In this document: positions 11,240 through 29,099 of the stretch, piece by piece
Position numbering within the stretch: the stretch's first letter is position 1
How the letters are laid out: each line of letters starts with the position of its first letter
Assembly: GCA_949752745.1 (NCBI GenBank)
Contig: OX457032.1
Location: 16,842,720 to 16,906,719, forward strand
Reading direction: 5' to 3'
DNA: 64,000 bases
Origin: Protula sp. h YS-2021
Lineage: Eukaryota; Annelida; Polychaeta; Sabellida; Serpulidae
Made by a program: the position numbers and the translations under genes
The notes under the pieces: model-generated
The model's input: the letters and a program-made list of their open reading frames with translations, nothing else
Database searches by the model: none
What the model was told of the DNA's origin: nothing

Positions 11240-12946
11240 TCATCGTTTATCTTCGTCATAAACGATGCCACACTGCTTACGTATTTCATCTGATATCTCG
11301 CAAATCTGCAAGCTTTCTGCGTGCGTCATCCTCGGACTTTCTTTATGGCCTGCAAAAGAAAGATCAAATAATTCTAATTAATAAAAACTCACTAAGTTGG
11401 GTTGGTTTGATTCTAAGCTCAAATTTGTTCAGAGTATGGGTAGAGTTGAGAGAATTGGGCAGTAATCACTGAAAATGAGGAGGCAAAGCTCTGCTCCTGG
11501 CACTTCTAGTACATACTCAGTATATTTTAAATTCTAACATATCATATCCCGAATATTGTTGAAGAGAATCTGAATGGAGAAAACTCCTAAATTGAAATCA
11601 ATTTCACAGTATCTCGAAAATTTTCAAGAAAAGCCCCAGTTGAAAAATTTTGTTGAAATCAATTTCACAGTATCTCAAAATTTTCAAGAAAAGCCCCATT
11701 TGAAAATTTTGTTTCATTTTTTAAATGAAATGTCACTGACCGGCAATAAAGACCCTCTAATGTATCAAAATTCAGATCCTTGCATCTAACAATTTTAGAC
11801 CTGGATTTTGTATTTCCGCATCATTTCTGCCTTTAATTATTTAATCCAAGAAATTTCCATTATATTTCATGAAAAAAAACAACTAGAGCAACAGCTTCTT
11901 TCAGCCCCTTTCCCCAGTCTGCCCGCATTTTAGTCTGATTATTGGGGAATAACGAAAAACGGGGCTGAAAGGAGATGTGACCAAAAGTAAAAAGGGCCGG
12001 GACCAAACTTGATATATTGAAAATTGTTGTTGTTGACTGCTTGAACGATTTGGCTTGTTTCATTCGTTATCCCAAAAGTAGAAGTTACATTGTAAACAGT
12101 ACTTTTATGTCACATAACAGCTTTATGCTATCTGTTTCTATGGGAAATAAGGTTAATATTATTTCTAACCAACTTCGCAATGTAACATAGCAAGGCTTGC
12201 AAGGAGTTACATTCAAAGGCTAATAATGACAATCCTTAAAAACAAAGCAAACAAGTAGGAACAAACTTGAATGAGCACTGACCCTTGAGAAGGCACTCCC
12301 TGACTTCTTGTATTTCATACATGAGGCCCTCACTGCGCCTGTGTACCATAGGCAGCGCAGCCTCCGGAAGTGGGTATTCATAGTTCTTCCCCGGTGTTGA
12401 CAACCGCTCAGGGTTCCAAAAGTTTTCAAGCTGACAAAAAAAATTTTTTTTCAAAAAGCCTTTTCAATAACTTGACGTCACGACTTCAAGTATTGTGGTT
12501 ACTGTCAACCACGTCTGATAAACACAACAGTATTTATCTCCACAAAGCATGGAATTGCGCATACATTTGGTTAAAAAGCAAGAAAGTTCCTCGCTGACTG
12601 GCTAACCTTAATGTAACCGTTGGTTCCATATATGCTGGCTGTTTGGTCTAGCTCACAGGTAAAAGAGCAAGTCAATATAGCCAGTCTATTCCCACTGAAA
12701 GTTAGTGTGGTTACAACGCTCTCGTCAACTCCTGAAAGTAAAATCTAGTGTAAATACAGAATGCCCAGATTCCAACATGCAAAATAGGTTATTGATATTT
12801 TTCTGCTATACAGCGACTGTTTTCAATTCGAAGTGCAAAATCATTCGTATTGCCCAAAAAAACTGGAAAAGGTAATCTCAAGCGACCAGTGCAGTTTTTA
12901 ATTGCCAAATAGGTAAAATTGCACCTTGAGCTTCTTTCATCTTTCT

Positions 12947-12986
<40 letters not shown>

Positions 12987-15900
12987 ACAGCTGCAAAAGC
13001 TTTTCCCATTTCTTTGAAGTACTTGTTGAAAATTATTCTTGTATTTTTTTTCTTCCAAAGTAGGACTTTACAAAATTAACAGCACCAATAAGTTTGGGTA
13101 CGAAGGGAATATTTCGATTTTTTTTTCGTTCTTGGAAAAAACTTAATACGTGTATGCTCCGAATTAAAGTGTTTTACCATCTTTATTTAAGCAGCAGGTG
13201 CTGGTAATTTTAAGTGGTTTTTCTCCTTTGAAAACAAACTGCGCCAACATGATGGGGTAGCATCCTATGTCCAGTAAAGCGCCACCTGCAGGAATATACA
13301 GCAACTAATGTACACAGCGCCAAATAGCAAAAATTCAAGCAGCAAGTGTGCAAATTATGTGAAACGATCCCTGAAATCAAAGATATCTCATATTCTCAAT
13401 ATTACAACCTCAATGTTATTTTTATTTTTTAGCATCCTATGTCGTGTAAAGCGCCAGCTGTTGAAATATCCCAAAATGAGTGTTACATGTACTACATGTG
13501 GGTGTTCCATTCCCCAATGTTGTTCATTCCCAACTTTCACATCTACTCGTCTGCGCTTGCTCGTGTTGTCTGTACTCTTTACCTCCCAATGTTTTATTGG
13601 TGAGGCGCTCTTTGTCGGTCGATCCCAATATGTTGTCGCCGAAATTCACCTGAAGGACGCGCACCTCCCCTATACACCCACTGTCCAATTCACGCCGCAA
13701 GTCTGCGTAAACTGGGAAAAATCTGCTCCAAAAACCCTGTAACGACCACCAAGATATTCACAATATGGCAACAGCCAAACGAATTTGCGGTACGTCTTTC
13801 TGATTCAGCACCACGCAACTAGGCCAATCAATATCCTCAAATGGTTGTGTCACTGTACGCGAAATAACCACACACGGGAATTCCTCAGACCATACACTTT
13901 TAATGAGCGATAATGTGGTCTACCTTGCCTTTTGCTTATCTCAAATAGCTGAAATAAATGCATTCATTTTACTGTTTGCCATTGCTGTTGGCTATAAGTT
14001 GAACTAAGTTGCAGTATTTCAGGATATTAAAAGAAGACGGGTAACAGAAACAATTCATTTATAGCTAAACAAACAACGTAAAGCATGTAAAAAAAAGAAA
14101 GAAAACGTATGCACAAAAGGATTTTAGCAACATCTGCATGGCGATCATGTCTTGTAATACCTCTAGGAAAAAGACGTTCCGCTGTTTGGCCAGGGCCAAG
14201 GTTTGCCGGCACTGTATGGCGTTCATGCTCATCGGTTTCTCACACAGCACGTTTTTGCCGGCGTTAATGAACAACTCTGAGAGCGAGCAGTGCTGCGTAT
14301 GGATTGAGCCGATGTAAACACAGTCTGAAAGCAAAAATCACATCTAAACCCAGCAGGAGAATATACACTCCGTTACATTCAAGTTTTAGTTGCTGGACCA
14401 AACAAAAGACAAAAACCAGACAAAATAATATCCTTACAACATGAAGAAACTGAAATATGGTGTGCAAATTTTAATGCCCAAATGGCAGTGAATTCAATGT
14501 GGTCTAAACGGCTCCGGGGTCTAAACTGTTTTACTGTCTGAAGGCTAAATTGTTCTGGGACCTAAACGCCCCGGAACCTCTCTAGTGAACAACTTTCGAA
14601 TTTCTAACTTTCATAATGAAATTCACCTATCTTCAGCGAACATTTCTGTATAATGAGCAGTACAGACGGTCCGCGTAGTTCACACGGCACAGAATGATCA
14701 CTGACAGCGGCAATAAAACATTTAGACAATAATTATGTAACAGTAAAAATAAGACGGCTGAAAAAGAACACCTAATATCGACCCGTTATTTTTTTTAATG
14801 TCTAATACGGCATACCAATGTTGGTCGCTGTAGCTAGTTCTTCATAGCTTCCATACGCATTCGGGATGTTAAACTTCGCTGCAAACTCTTTAGCCCGATC
14901 AAAATTCCTAGCGACGACTGCAACGGCCTAAATAATTCAATGCACACACCACATGTGTATCACTTTCGTCACGCAATGCACACGTAAAGGTTACCAAGCT
15001 CGAACCTATGTGTGATGAATGGATGGTTCAAGATTCATTCTCTTTTCTTCTGACGTCACTTCCTCTGAAACCGAACCCGTTTTCGGCAAACTGGGCGCCA
15101 TTTTGTGGATCAAACAACACAAGCAGTTAAACAGCTTAGCAATGAAAAACAAGCTATTTACACTGAACTCACTGAAAACTTCAAATTTTATGCTGAAATC
15201 AGACACTTAGTTAGAAAAAAATGCTTTATTTTATCTTTTAAGACTTTTCGTTGACAGACACAGCCTCTTGCTCATTCAGTTTTCAAAATATATTTCTTTA
15301 CTGTCTTTTCAATTACTTGTCTCTACTCACGTGGCCCTTATGGTATCGACAGAAAAACAGAGACGTTTTAAAATGCCAATTTTGTACCCAGCTTAGGGTT
15401 GTATGACGCCGTTGTGTGCAAGAACAAGTAGGTCAGTGAAACTGACTATGTCCCCCGCCGTACAATCCCAGTATTTGATTTTGTTAGGTTGGACTACAAC
15501 CCTTCGTATCATATTCGTGATTTTTAAATTCAAGCTGGGCCAATGTCCTTGGGCCAACATGGCTCATTTACAATACCAATTCTTGTTACCACCCATACTA
15601 CCTATGTGTATAACATTTTGCCAATTATTTCCAAAAATGTAGGCTTGAGTGTGTTAGCAAACTCATTCCAGTATGTAAGGGTTGTGAAAATTTCTGAAGT
15701 TCAGCTGGGCCAATGTCCTTGGGCCGACATGGCTCATTTACAATACCGACCTTTGTTGGTTCCAATACTTCCTATATCTAAAAGATTTTAACAATCGATC
15801 TAGAATTGTAGGCTTTAGTGTGTTAACAAACTCATTCAACTGAGTAAGGATTGGGAAAATTTGTGAAGTTCAGCTGGGCGAATGTCCTTGGGCCGACAGG

Positions 15901-17401
15901 GCTCATTTACAATACCGACCTTTGTTGGTTCTAATACTTCCTATAGCTAAAAGATTTCAACAATCGAACTAGAATTGTAGGCTTGAGTGTGTTAACAAAC
16001 TCATTCCAGCATGTAAAGGTTGTGAAAATTTCTGAAGTTCAGCTGGGCCAATGTCCTTGGGCCGACAGGGCTCATTTACAATACGGACTTTTGTTGGTTC
16101 CAATACTTCCTATATCTAAAAGATTTCAACAATCGATCTAGAATTGTAGGCTTTAGTGTGTTAACAAACTCATTCAACTGAGTAAGGATTGGGAGAATTT
16201 GTGAATTTCAGCTGGGCCAATGTCCTTGGGCCGACAGGGCTCATTTACAATACCGACCTTTGTTGGTTCCAATACTTCCTATAGCTAAAAGATTTCAACA
16301 ATCGATCTAGAATTGTAGGCTTTAGTGTGTTAACAAACTCATTCCAGCATGTAAGGGTTGTGAAAAATTTCTGAAGTTCAGCTGGGCCAATGTCCTTGGG
16401 CCGACAGGGCTCATTTACAATACCGACCTTTGTTGGTTCTAATACTTCCTACATCTAAAAGATTTCAACAATCGATCTAGAATTGTAGGCTTGAGTGTGT
16501 TAACAAACTCATTCAACTGAGTAAGGATTGGGAAAATTTGTGAGGTTCAGCTGGGCCAATGTCCTTGGGCCGACAGGGCTCATTTACAATACCGATCTTT
16601 GTTGGTTCCAATACTTCCTATATCTAAAAGATTACAACAATCGAACCAGAAATGTAGGCTTGAGTGTGTTAAGAAACTCATTCGACTGAGTAAGGATTGG
16701 GAAAATTTTTGAAGTTCAGCTGGGCCAATGTCCTTGTGCCGACATGGCTCATTTAAAATACCGATCCTTGCTCGTTCCACTACTATCCATATGTACAATA
16801 TCGTAACAATCGGTGGAAAAATGTAGGCTTGAGTGTGTTAACAAACTCATTCGACTGAGTAAGGATTGGGATATTTTGCGAAGTTCAGCTGGGTCAATGT
16901 CCTTGGGCCGACATGGCTCATTTACAATACCGATCCTTGTTCGTTCCAGTACTATCCATATATACAATATCTTAACAATCGGTGGAAAAATGTAGGCTTG
17001 AGTGTGTTAACAAACTCATTCGACTGAGTAAGGATTGGGAAAATTTGTGAAGTTCAGCTGGGCCAATGTCCTTGGGCCGACATGGCTCATTTACAATACC
17101 GATCCTTGTTCGTTCCAGTACTACCCATATATATAATATCTTAACAATCGGTGGAAAATTGTAGGCTTGAGTGTGTTAACAAAAAAAGTGTCGACAGACG
17201 GACGGACAGACGGACAGATAAACCCGAAAACTATAGTCCCCCGGCGGGGGACTAACAAGTTGACACAATGTTGAGCATTTATACAGTGCCGCGTAACAGT
17301 GACCTATTAACCTGATGTTCATTGTCGGGCAGAAGCCGCATTGCATTCACAAAGTCAAAGCTGATGTTCCCAGCGCTCACAATACCCCATCTGGTGGCCA
17401 T
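11240..17401 (-). CDS. DHDH: Trans-1,2-dihydrobenzene-1,2-diol dehydrogenase (Gfo/Idh/MocA family)
   Basis: Cytosolic NADP-dependent oxidoreductase acting on trans-dihydrodiols and some sugars. Eight exons join in phase: 17312-17401, 14816-14927, 14161-14324, 13583-13736, 13178-13285, 12607-12731, 12283-12430 and 11240-11349, for 336 residues (human about 334). The N-terminal Rossmann fold starts [14 protein letters not shown]; the diagnostic EKP motif places Lys97 (CEKPMS). Trp125 (GFWSRFFP) and a Tyr at 183 in LLDIGCYP fit the substrate pocket and the family's catalytic tyrosine. The C terminus reads [13 protein letters not shown] and ends VYDEDKR, like the mammalian tail. The ATG at 17401 sits directly before the Rossmann strand, so the start is firm. 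All introns are GT-AG. The first intron is expanded by a tandem-repeat element. Confidence 0.95.
11592..11712. repeat. 61-bp tandem duplication
   Basis: Two copies starting TTGAAATCAATTTCACAGTA at 11592 and 11653, in the last DHDH intron. A few substitutions separate them. Confidence 0.9.
12947..12985. repeat. Poly-A tract
   Basis: Uninterrupted run of nearly 40 A in the DHDH intron between exons 5 and 6. No coding retroposon or target duplication was recognised next to it. Confidence 0.95.
13433..13474 (-). pseudogene. Duplicated DHDH exon 5 start (pseudo-exon fragment)
   Basis: The stretch TAGCATCCTATGTC...TAAAGCGCCA...CTG...AATAT matches, at roughly 34-35 of 42 bases, the acceptor and first codons of exon 5 at 13257-13298. 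On the minus strand it would read ALHDIGC and then a stop. It lies about 150-180 bases upstream of the real exon in the direction of transcription, within intron 4. The acceptor AG has become CAGCTG, so it may still be a weak acceptor. Confidence 0.7.
15403..17255. mobile_element. Dispersed element with ten-copy 169-bp internal satellite
   Basis: Within DHDH intron 1. The left end reads GTGAAACTGACTATGTCCCCC; then the unit beginning near TCAGCTGGGCCAATGTCCTT recurs at 15531, 15701, 15870, 16039, 16208, 16378, 16547, 16716, 16885 and 17053 (spacing 168-170). The right end has GACAGACGGACGGACAGACG and the palindrome TAGTCCCCCGGCGGGGGACTA at 17233-17253. A central satellite between unique ends recalls the bivalve 'pearl' and related Helitron-like elements; that assignment is inference. 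No transposase is encoded. Confidence 0.75.
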
Positions 17402-17826
17402 TCCCGCGGTAATCTACAATTAAATTTAGAGACGGCTCCACTTACGTATATGATATATTACGTGTGCAGCATGTTCGTGATATCAAACGAATAAAATGAT
17501 GTCATGAGAATGTCCAGAGACATTATAACCAGCCGATGCAATAGAAAAGATTAGCACAGGTACAAATTGCGTTGGAGGTCAACTTTCTACCAATTATCTC
17601 CGTCCGGACAGAATGAGTGATGGCTTCGTTATCTGCTTAGAAATGCAACCAGCATGACTGACATATTCAATCGAACCCGTAGTTCAACGACTATAATCCG
17701 CAAGTTGTGCTCCACTTTTACAGGCCCCTCCTGCGGTTTACTGTTCTGGGCGGGATATAGGTCTGAAGAAAATTTTTTCTTATAGTTTCTGTCACAAGAG
17801 GAAAGACCACAATTAAGATCACTTTT

Positions 17827-17827
<1 letters not shown>

Positions 17828-17896
<69 letters not shown>
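17828..17896. repeat. (AAT)n microsatellite
   Basis: About 22 uninterrupted TAA/AAT triplets. Confidence 0.97.
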
Positions 17897-17898
<2 letters not shown>

Positions 17899-18424
17899 GT
17901 TTATTCATTGCAACATTGTCATAGATATTATAACATGCTGGATAATTACAAGTACTAAAACAACAACCATACACATAACACATTAAGAAGTTGAAACACA
18001 CTGAATGAATTCAATCTAGTTCTAATATTGAATGGTAATCTAACATGGCAAACTACGTTATAGCCTTATTGAAAATTGAAATAAGCAATACGGAATGAAG
18101 CTATTTCTAAAACGACTTGTTTTGCATTTTGGTAAAGGAAATTTGAGTTTATTGCGCAGATTATGGGGGTTTGCTTGTGGCAATGGAAGGAGTTGATGCA
18201 GTTTATGGCTGGGCTCTTGTAATTGCTTAAATAACTTGTATGTGATATCAGTACGTCTTTGCCCCAGGGTTGGGAGTTCAGTCTGTTCCAGTACCAGTTC
18301 GTACTAGGTGAGCGGAGGAAGGACTGCGGAGCACAATTTTGATGAAAATACTGGCAACTTTTCGTGAAAAAAAGAACACCATGAATTCCGCTATGTCTGC
18401 CTGCTAAGCGATGTGGGTCTTTCA

Positions 18425-19640
18425 TTTGTTTACCCGGTTACTTTTATTCGAAACGCAGAATTTTTGTGCATTTTATTGAGAACGCCCAAAGTGTGATTTG
18501 GCTTACAAGCCAATTCGCACTTTCGGGTATTTTTGGGTGGAGGTGTTGTTTCGATTGCAATTTTTTGGGATAAATTATAAAGAGATATGAGAGAAACATC
18601 AAAATTCTAATTTTCTTTGTATTTTAGTAACCTAGGGCTTTCGCCTGTGTTCATGTAAGTTCGCCATCCCCAAAAACAACATTTATCCCGAAAATGTGAT
18701 TTCTGTCTCGCCAATTATCACCCGAGAGGTCGGCTAAATAATACCCCTTTAAATGGTAGGACTACCTAAACCAGTTCATGTTTAGTAATTTTGGTATACT
18801 TTTTTTAATATTAGTTGTTTATGCATGTATCCAATAAATTAAATCGCAAAATTCTTAGATTTCGGGTTGACAAAATAATATGCCGGATTAAAGTTGTCCA
18901 AAAATATTTTGCCCGGAAATATTCAGTTTCCCTGTAACTCAACACAAACACTACAGTTTGCTTTGTAATTCTCTGGAAACATTATAAAATTCTACACTTT
19001 CTACATTCCAAAGGGGAACTCCATTACACCGAAAACAAAAAAGTAATTGTTGAAAACAACCCAAAAGTGGCGGACGTTCGTAGGTTACTGTATTATTCAG
19101 TCCCTTTAATAACCAACATGTGAGTATGGATAAATATGTTTTTGGCAAAATGGAATTTGGTTGATTTTGCCGTTTTTTTTATCAATTCTTTATATCCTTA
19201 TCCCAAATGAATTCAACCGAAACGCAAAAACTTTTCGGCAAAAGTCAAAGTGCAAATTCACTTATAAGCCAAATCACACTTTGGGTGTTTCGAATAAAAT
19301 GCCTAAGAAAATGCCTAAGAATTTTGAATTTTGACTGCGAGGAGACCGGGTAAAAAAATTAAAGAAATGATAGAAAAATATAGAAGAAATATCGCAAAAA
19401 CAACTCATACATTGAATACAAAAGAAATTGAAACTTGAAACTACCTGTTAAAACTTTCAATTAATTTTTGAAATAGCATACTGGTTGTTAAAAACCCGTT
19501 GCCCTTTGGTGCAAGAGAAATTCGATATTTAGGCGAAATCTCTCTATCATTTCTTTCATTTTTACCCGGTTATTTTTATTCGAAACTCAGAATTTTTGCG
19601 CATTTTTATTAAAAAAGTGTGATTTGGCTTATTTGTGGTC
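18425..19640. repeat. Inverted repeat family with internal hairpins
   Basis: Three related copies: about 18425-18530 and 19555-19640 in plus orientation, and 19245-19370 in minus orientation. Shared motifs are TACCCGGTTA, ATTCGAAAC and AAGTGTGATTTGGCTTA. The first copy contains a near-palindrome GTGTGATTTGGCTTA...AAGCCAATTCGCAC that can fold into a stem of about 14 bp, and the inverted copy keeps an equivalent hairpin. Looks like a small non-autonomous element that has inserted more than once or been rearranged; no coding capacity. Confidence 0.6.
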
Positions 19641-20984
19641 CATGGTCGAGTAGGACACGAGCGATAATGCAGGTTTTCAATAAAGCAATGACTGTCACTC
19701 AAATAAAAGGAATGGTGCGTGTAGTTTACATTGTTATTATTCTTTTGGTGTTGTATGCTTTACTTCTTAACTTTTAAATCAGAGTTTTATTGATGATTAG
19801 CTTTGGAACTTCTATCCTGACAATCTAAGCGCACCTTGGATTGCGTGTTACATATCTGTTAGCCTTTCGTACAGATTCAAAAATCGCACACAAATTTGTT
19901 TAAGAGGATAATGAGTTTACATCGAAGTTACTGGAAACGTCAACTAGTATCAACCAAATTGTAACCTACTGAGAAGTGATGAGCAAATTAAACTGTGACA
20001 GGAATAAAAATGAAACTGATATATACTCTCTTTTGTATGACAAAAGCGAAAACATCTAACGTGTCTCAACGGCAATTATAAAACGCACAACACGGCGGTT
20101 AGTTCACAGGTCTACAATTCGTGCTGAATTTCAATATACAACACAGAGTGCCGTGATCTATACGTATATTGAGTTATTAAACACGGAAAATTTAATGGAA
20201 CACAAATTTCTAAAATATAGGGCTGTTGAAAACAAAATATATTCCACTTAGGTTGCCCCTAATGCCCTTCTACTAATAATAGGGCTTCTTTCAAAGAAAA
20301 ATTAGACTTAGGTTGTTCATTAATAGCTCTGGTGAGCCAGAGAGGTGGACGTTTTATGCCTGAACTTGTATGTCCTTTCCAGATATTGATGGTAATTTAA
20401 ATTTGTTCATACACAGTTACCAACAAACTTTCAATACGACGTTTTATTGACAATGCTCATGCTCTTACTCTCTCTTTATTTTTTCCTGAATTTAAGCATT
20501 TTTCTTTCAGATGTTGCTTCAATGTCTTATGTCTTATTTATTATACCTTGGGATTTGCCAAAATCCCCTAGTGTATTGAACTTGTAGAAATTTTAGCCGC
20601 AGTTGTGCCATGTTTTTTCCTTCTTTCTTTTTCTTTTTTCTTTTCGTTTTTCTTTTTAGTTTATCCGTGGGGCAAGTCAGAGGTCAGTATGTCTAGTTGA
20701 TCATCCTGTATTTTTTTATTCGCTTAATTTTTCAAATAAAATACGACAAAACTAATTTGCGAAACTTGCGGCAAAAAGCTGAGAGCAGAAGTTTAAACTG
20801 GCCTGATATCAGCCTCGGTGTATTTATCGCCCAACTCTCAATGAAAGCCATCACAGGCAAGTTTAAGTTGGCTGCAGCGTTTGGGTTTTTCCCAACTTCT
20901 AAACAGTGATAAAATTTGGCTCACTGATAGAGGGTGATCAGACGCTGTGAAAGCCGCATTTTTTTAAACATTGACCTTAGAAAA

Positions 20985-21645
20985 CGATTGACATCCTCGG
21001 GCTAAGCTAATGTCAAAAACCGGAAGTGAGCCATTATCTCGAATACGGTTACATTTGTGTTCGGCCCTTTGGGCCTAAAAGATGATAGGTGAGAGGTACT
21101 TCGGTGATCTTGACTTCCTCGATCGGAAATGGTCAAAGTCAAAAACGGAAGCTGACCATTATCTCGAAAACGGTTAGAGATAGAGCGCCTTTGAGCTTAT
21201 TTTCGACCATTTGGACCTAAAAGACGATATGTAAGAGGTACCTCGGTGACCTTGACCTGCTCCGCCATGGTCAAAATAAAAAAAAACCGGAAGTGGGCCC
21301 TTATCTCGAAACGGTTAGATATTTTTTAACCTTTGGAACTAAAAGACCATGTAACAGATACCTCGGTGACCTTGACCTCCTCGGACATGGTCAAAGGAAA
21401 AAACCGAAAGTTGACCTTCACCTCGATTAGAGAAACGATTAGAGATAGAGCGATTTTGTGTTTATTTGCGACCCTTTGGGCCTAAACGACCATATGTAAG
21501 AGGTACTTCTATGACCTTGACCTCTTCGGCCATGGTCAAAGTTTAAGAACCAAAAGTGGGCCATTGTCTCGAAAATGGTTAGAGATCGAGCAATTTTGAG
21601 GCTATTTTCGACCCTTTGCGCCTAAAAGACATATGTAAGAGGTTA
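20985..21645. repeat. ~125-140-bp tandem repeat carrying AGGTCA-type direct repeats
   Basis: Five diverged units share TTATCTCGAAAACGGTTAGAGAT, GACCCTTTGGGCCTAAAAGA, TATGTAAGAGGTAC and GGTGACCTTGACCT. The last motif, read on the other strand, is AGGTCAAGGTCA, two nuclear-receptor half-sites with no spacer. It is intact near 21246, 21366 and 21506 and degenerate near 21103. The units lie about 3 kb beyond the 3' end of PTDSS2-A. Confidence 0.8.
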
Positions 21646-23855
21646 AGATTTCGTTTTTGTTGTGACCCCCAAGTGTAATTTTCTTTATTTGGTAGTGAAA
21701 ACGGTATAATTCATCACTGCTTCTTTTCTTTTTTTTGTGATTACACCACAACATATGGAACTGATTTTAGTGTTCTACACATATCCGAAGTAGGAGGCTA
21801 TAGCGGAAGCACAAGGCCTTGAATTTTACTGGCAATTATTGTGTTTTTACTGAGATGTGCTTGCAAATACAGTACTCCTTTTTAATGTCTTTAAATAATT
21901 TTCCAACATAGTATAAAACAGAAAATACATCTGATGAAATATAAAGTCATTTTTGCTAATATAAGTCATGCAATATTATAATTGTGGTTAATTGACTGTT
22001 AGTGGTTACTGATATCTGTTTATTTTATACAGTCCAAAGTATCTTAACTTTGAAAATTTTGGCGTTTTTATGGTAAAATTCTTATTTTTTAAACAGCTGA
22101 GAAATATATAAAAATACAATTCGTCATCTTTGAGCTTATATTTGTGAATAAATAATTAGCCTGAATGATAAATAAAGTCCACCATGTTGTAAATATTTCT
22201 CCATGTATCATTTTCAAGAATTCCTAACAGTTTCAGTCTAATATTTAATATTATAATTTTCGTTCTAGTAGGAGTGTTATTGAGCCACCTTTCTGGAAGC
22301 GACCGGAATACCATTGCTTTTTTACAGGTGGTGAAGATTTGAATTACACATCTTGTTTTCTCACACAAGTACAGTTTTCTCAGATATTCTTTTTCAAATT
22401 TAGCAACTACATTATCTGCTGCATAATTCCAACATTACAATTTAATTTTGTTTCTGGTTTCATTTGCAAATGAATGTTAAGAAACTAATCTGGAATTTTA
22501 TTTAAGAAATCTTGTTTTGATATAGAGAAATAAACTTTACCAATAGGGTGGTGAGCGAAAACTATTTGGACACCAAAAAATAACATAAATTTACAGACTT
22601 TCATGAGGTATTAAGCAAAGCAGGAAAATATACGAAATCGTATAAAAATATGAAAGAACATTAGAATAATGTCATAAAGAATTTTCCGTCTTAACATCTA
22701 TCAAAATATCTGATATCTAGAGAAAAAAACACAAAACTGATTGTTTTCAATACCAATCAGTTCACTTATCGAGGAACTCAAGTTAAGTGGAGTCTTTCGA
22801 ACAAACATTACTAACATGTTTACAACCTACTTTCGAAATTGAAGGATCATTTGAAAGATGTATGTGCAACACAGAGCGAAATAGTTTGCTTCAAATTTTT
22901 CTAACCATCCAATTTTTAAGGTTCTTAAAAACTTCCACGTTTCTCAATAGTCTTTCATCGGTTACTTTTGTTTCTATAAACTGGCGTACACCTATTTAAC
23001 ACCTGCGATAAAACCGAAGATAAAAATAAATGTTAATTGTAAATTTAAAATAAAATCATTTAACCGCAGCAGAAAGAGTTGGGACAGAGTTCCTTTTGTT
23101 TTGATTTTTATTATCTTTTATATGAAATGCGCATGTGACAATAATGGACCAAATAAAATGACTAATTGATATTTTGACTGCCAAACCAATGTTATATTAA
23201 ACATCAATAAACTTACAGATCTGTAGTGTTAAATTACATCATAAATAAATGAAATAGTTTATACAAGCGTACTTTATGACAACTAAGATATCTAACTCTA
23301 CATTCCATTATCTGTTTTCCTTTACAGTTTCCTTATATCCCCGAAATGATTATTATTTTCTCTTTTTATTAAAAATGTACCTCAGATAATTTTAGATAAC
23401 TTTAGAATCGTGCAAGGCACAGCTTAATTGCTTTGCTATTATAATGGGTAATCTGGTAATCTGTCTCACTTAGTTGCGTTTGTTTCTGTTTATAAAGAAA
23501 TGAATGATGCATTACACTGTAAAGACAATTTTAAGCATTTTAATAAACCAGTTACATTGAATGATGCTAATCACATCAACATATGCATATATTGATTTGT
23601 TTTTGACATAAAATAAAATGGAACAATATGGATATATATATATAAAAAGGTGTTAATCTATACTGAAATTCATATGGTAAAACTAAAACCCATGGCTTTT
23701 CATAAGATTCAATAGAGCGATATTATTTTGAAATATAAGGTAATAATAGGCACCTTCTTGTTTTAATATAAAACATATATAAACTAGTATAAGATATATC
23801 ATTTGCATTAAATAATAACTTTAAAATATTGGACTTGTAAAATCTTATTAAAATT

Positions 23856-23861
23856 TTTATT
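23856..23861 (-). terminator. Candidate PTDSS2-A polyadenylation signal
   Basis: AATAAA on the minus strand about 175 bases after the copy A stop codon, in very AT-rich sequence where such hexamers arise by chance. Confidence 0.3.
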
Positions 23862-24035
23862 TCTTAACAAAACCTCATCTGATATAACAGACAACAAAGA
23901 GAAAGCTTTGTAATGCCAGCAATAATGTGGGAAAGCATTACGTTTGATTTTAATGGTTTTATAGGTTGCACTCTAAATACAGTGCCTTAGATTAATCCTT
24001 AGCGAATATAAAACCACTCTAGAAGAACCAGAATA

Positions 24036-29099
<5,064 letters not shown>

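Larger units (their letters stand above)
17402..24035. other. Intergenic region between DHDH and PTDSS2 copy A
   Basis: DHDH is transcribed leftward from its start, and PTDSS2-A ends at the right side. No gene was recognised here. Contents are an AAT microsatellite, three copies of an inverted hairpin-forming repeat, a tandem repeat with nuclear-receptor-like half-sites, and from about 21.7 kb strongly AT-rich unique sequence. AATAAA signals on the minus strand near 23.86 kb could end PTDSS2-A transcripts. Confidence 0.6.

Noticed and set aside
13308..13742. 144-codon open frame on the plus strand
   Set aside because: It lies antisense to DHDH exon 4 and part of its introns; the minus strand gives a clear conserved protein, so the plus frame is a shadow.
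22156..22368. Minus-strand frame vaguely like a retroelement or phage-type polymerase fragment
   Set aside because: Only a few residues (FRSLPERWLNN) are suggestive; no catalytic motif and no continuation in either direction.
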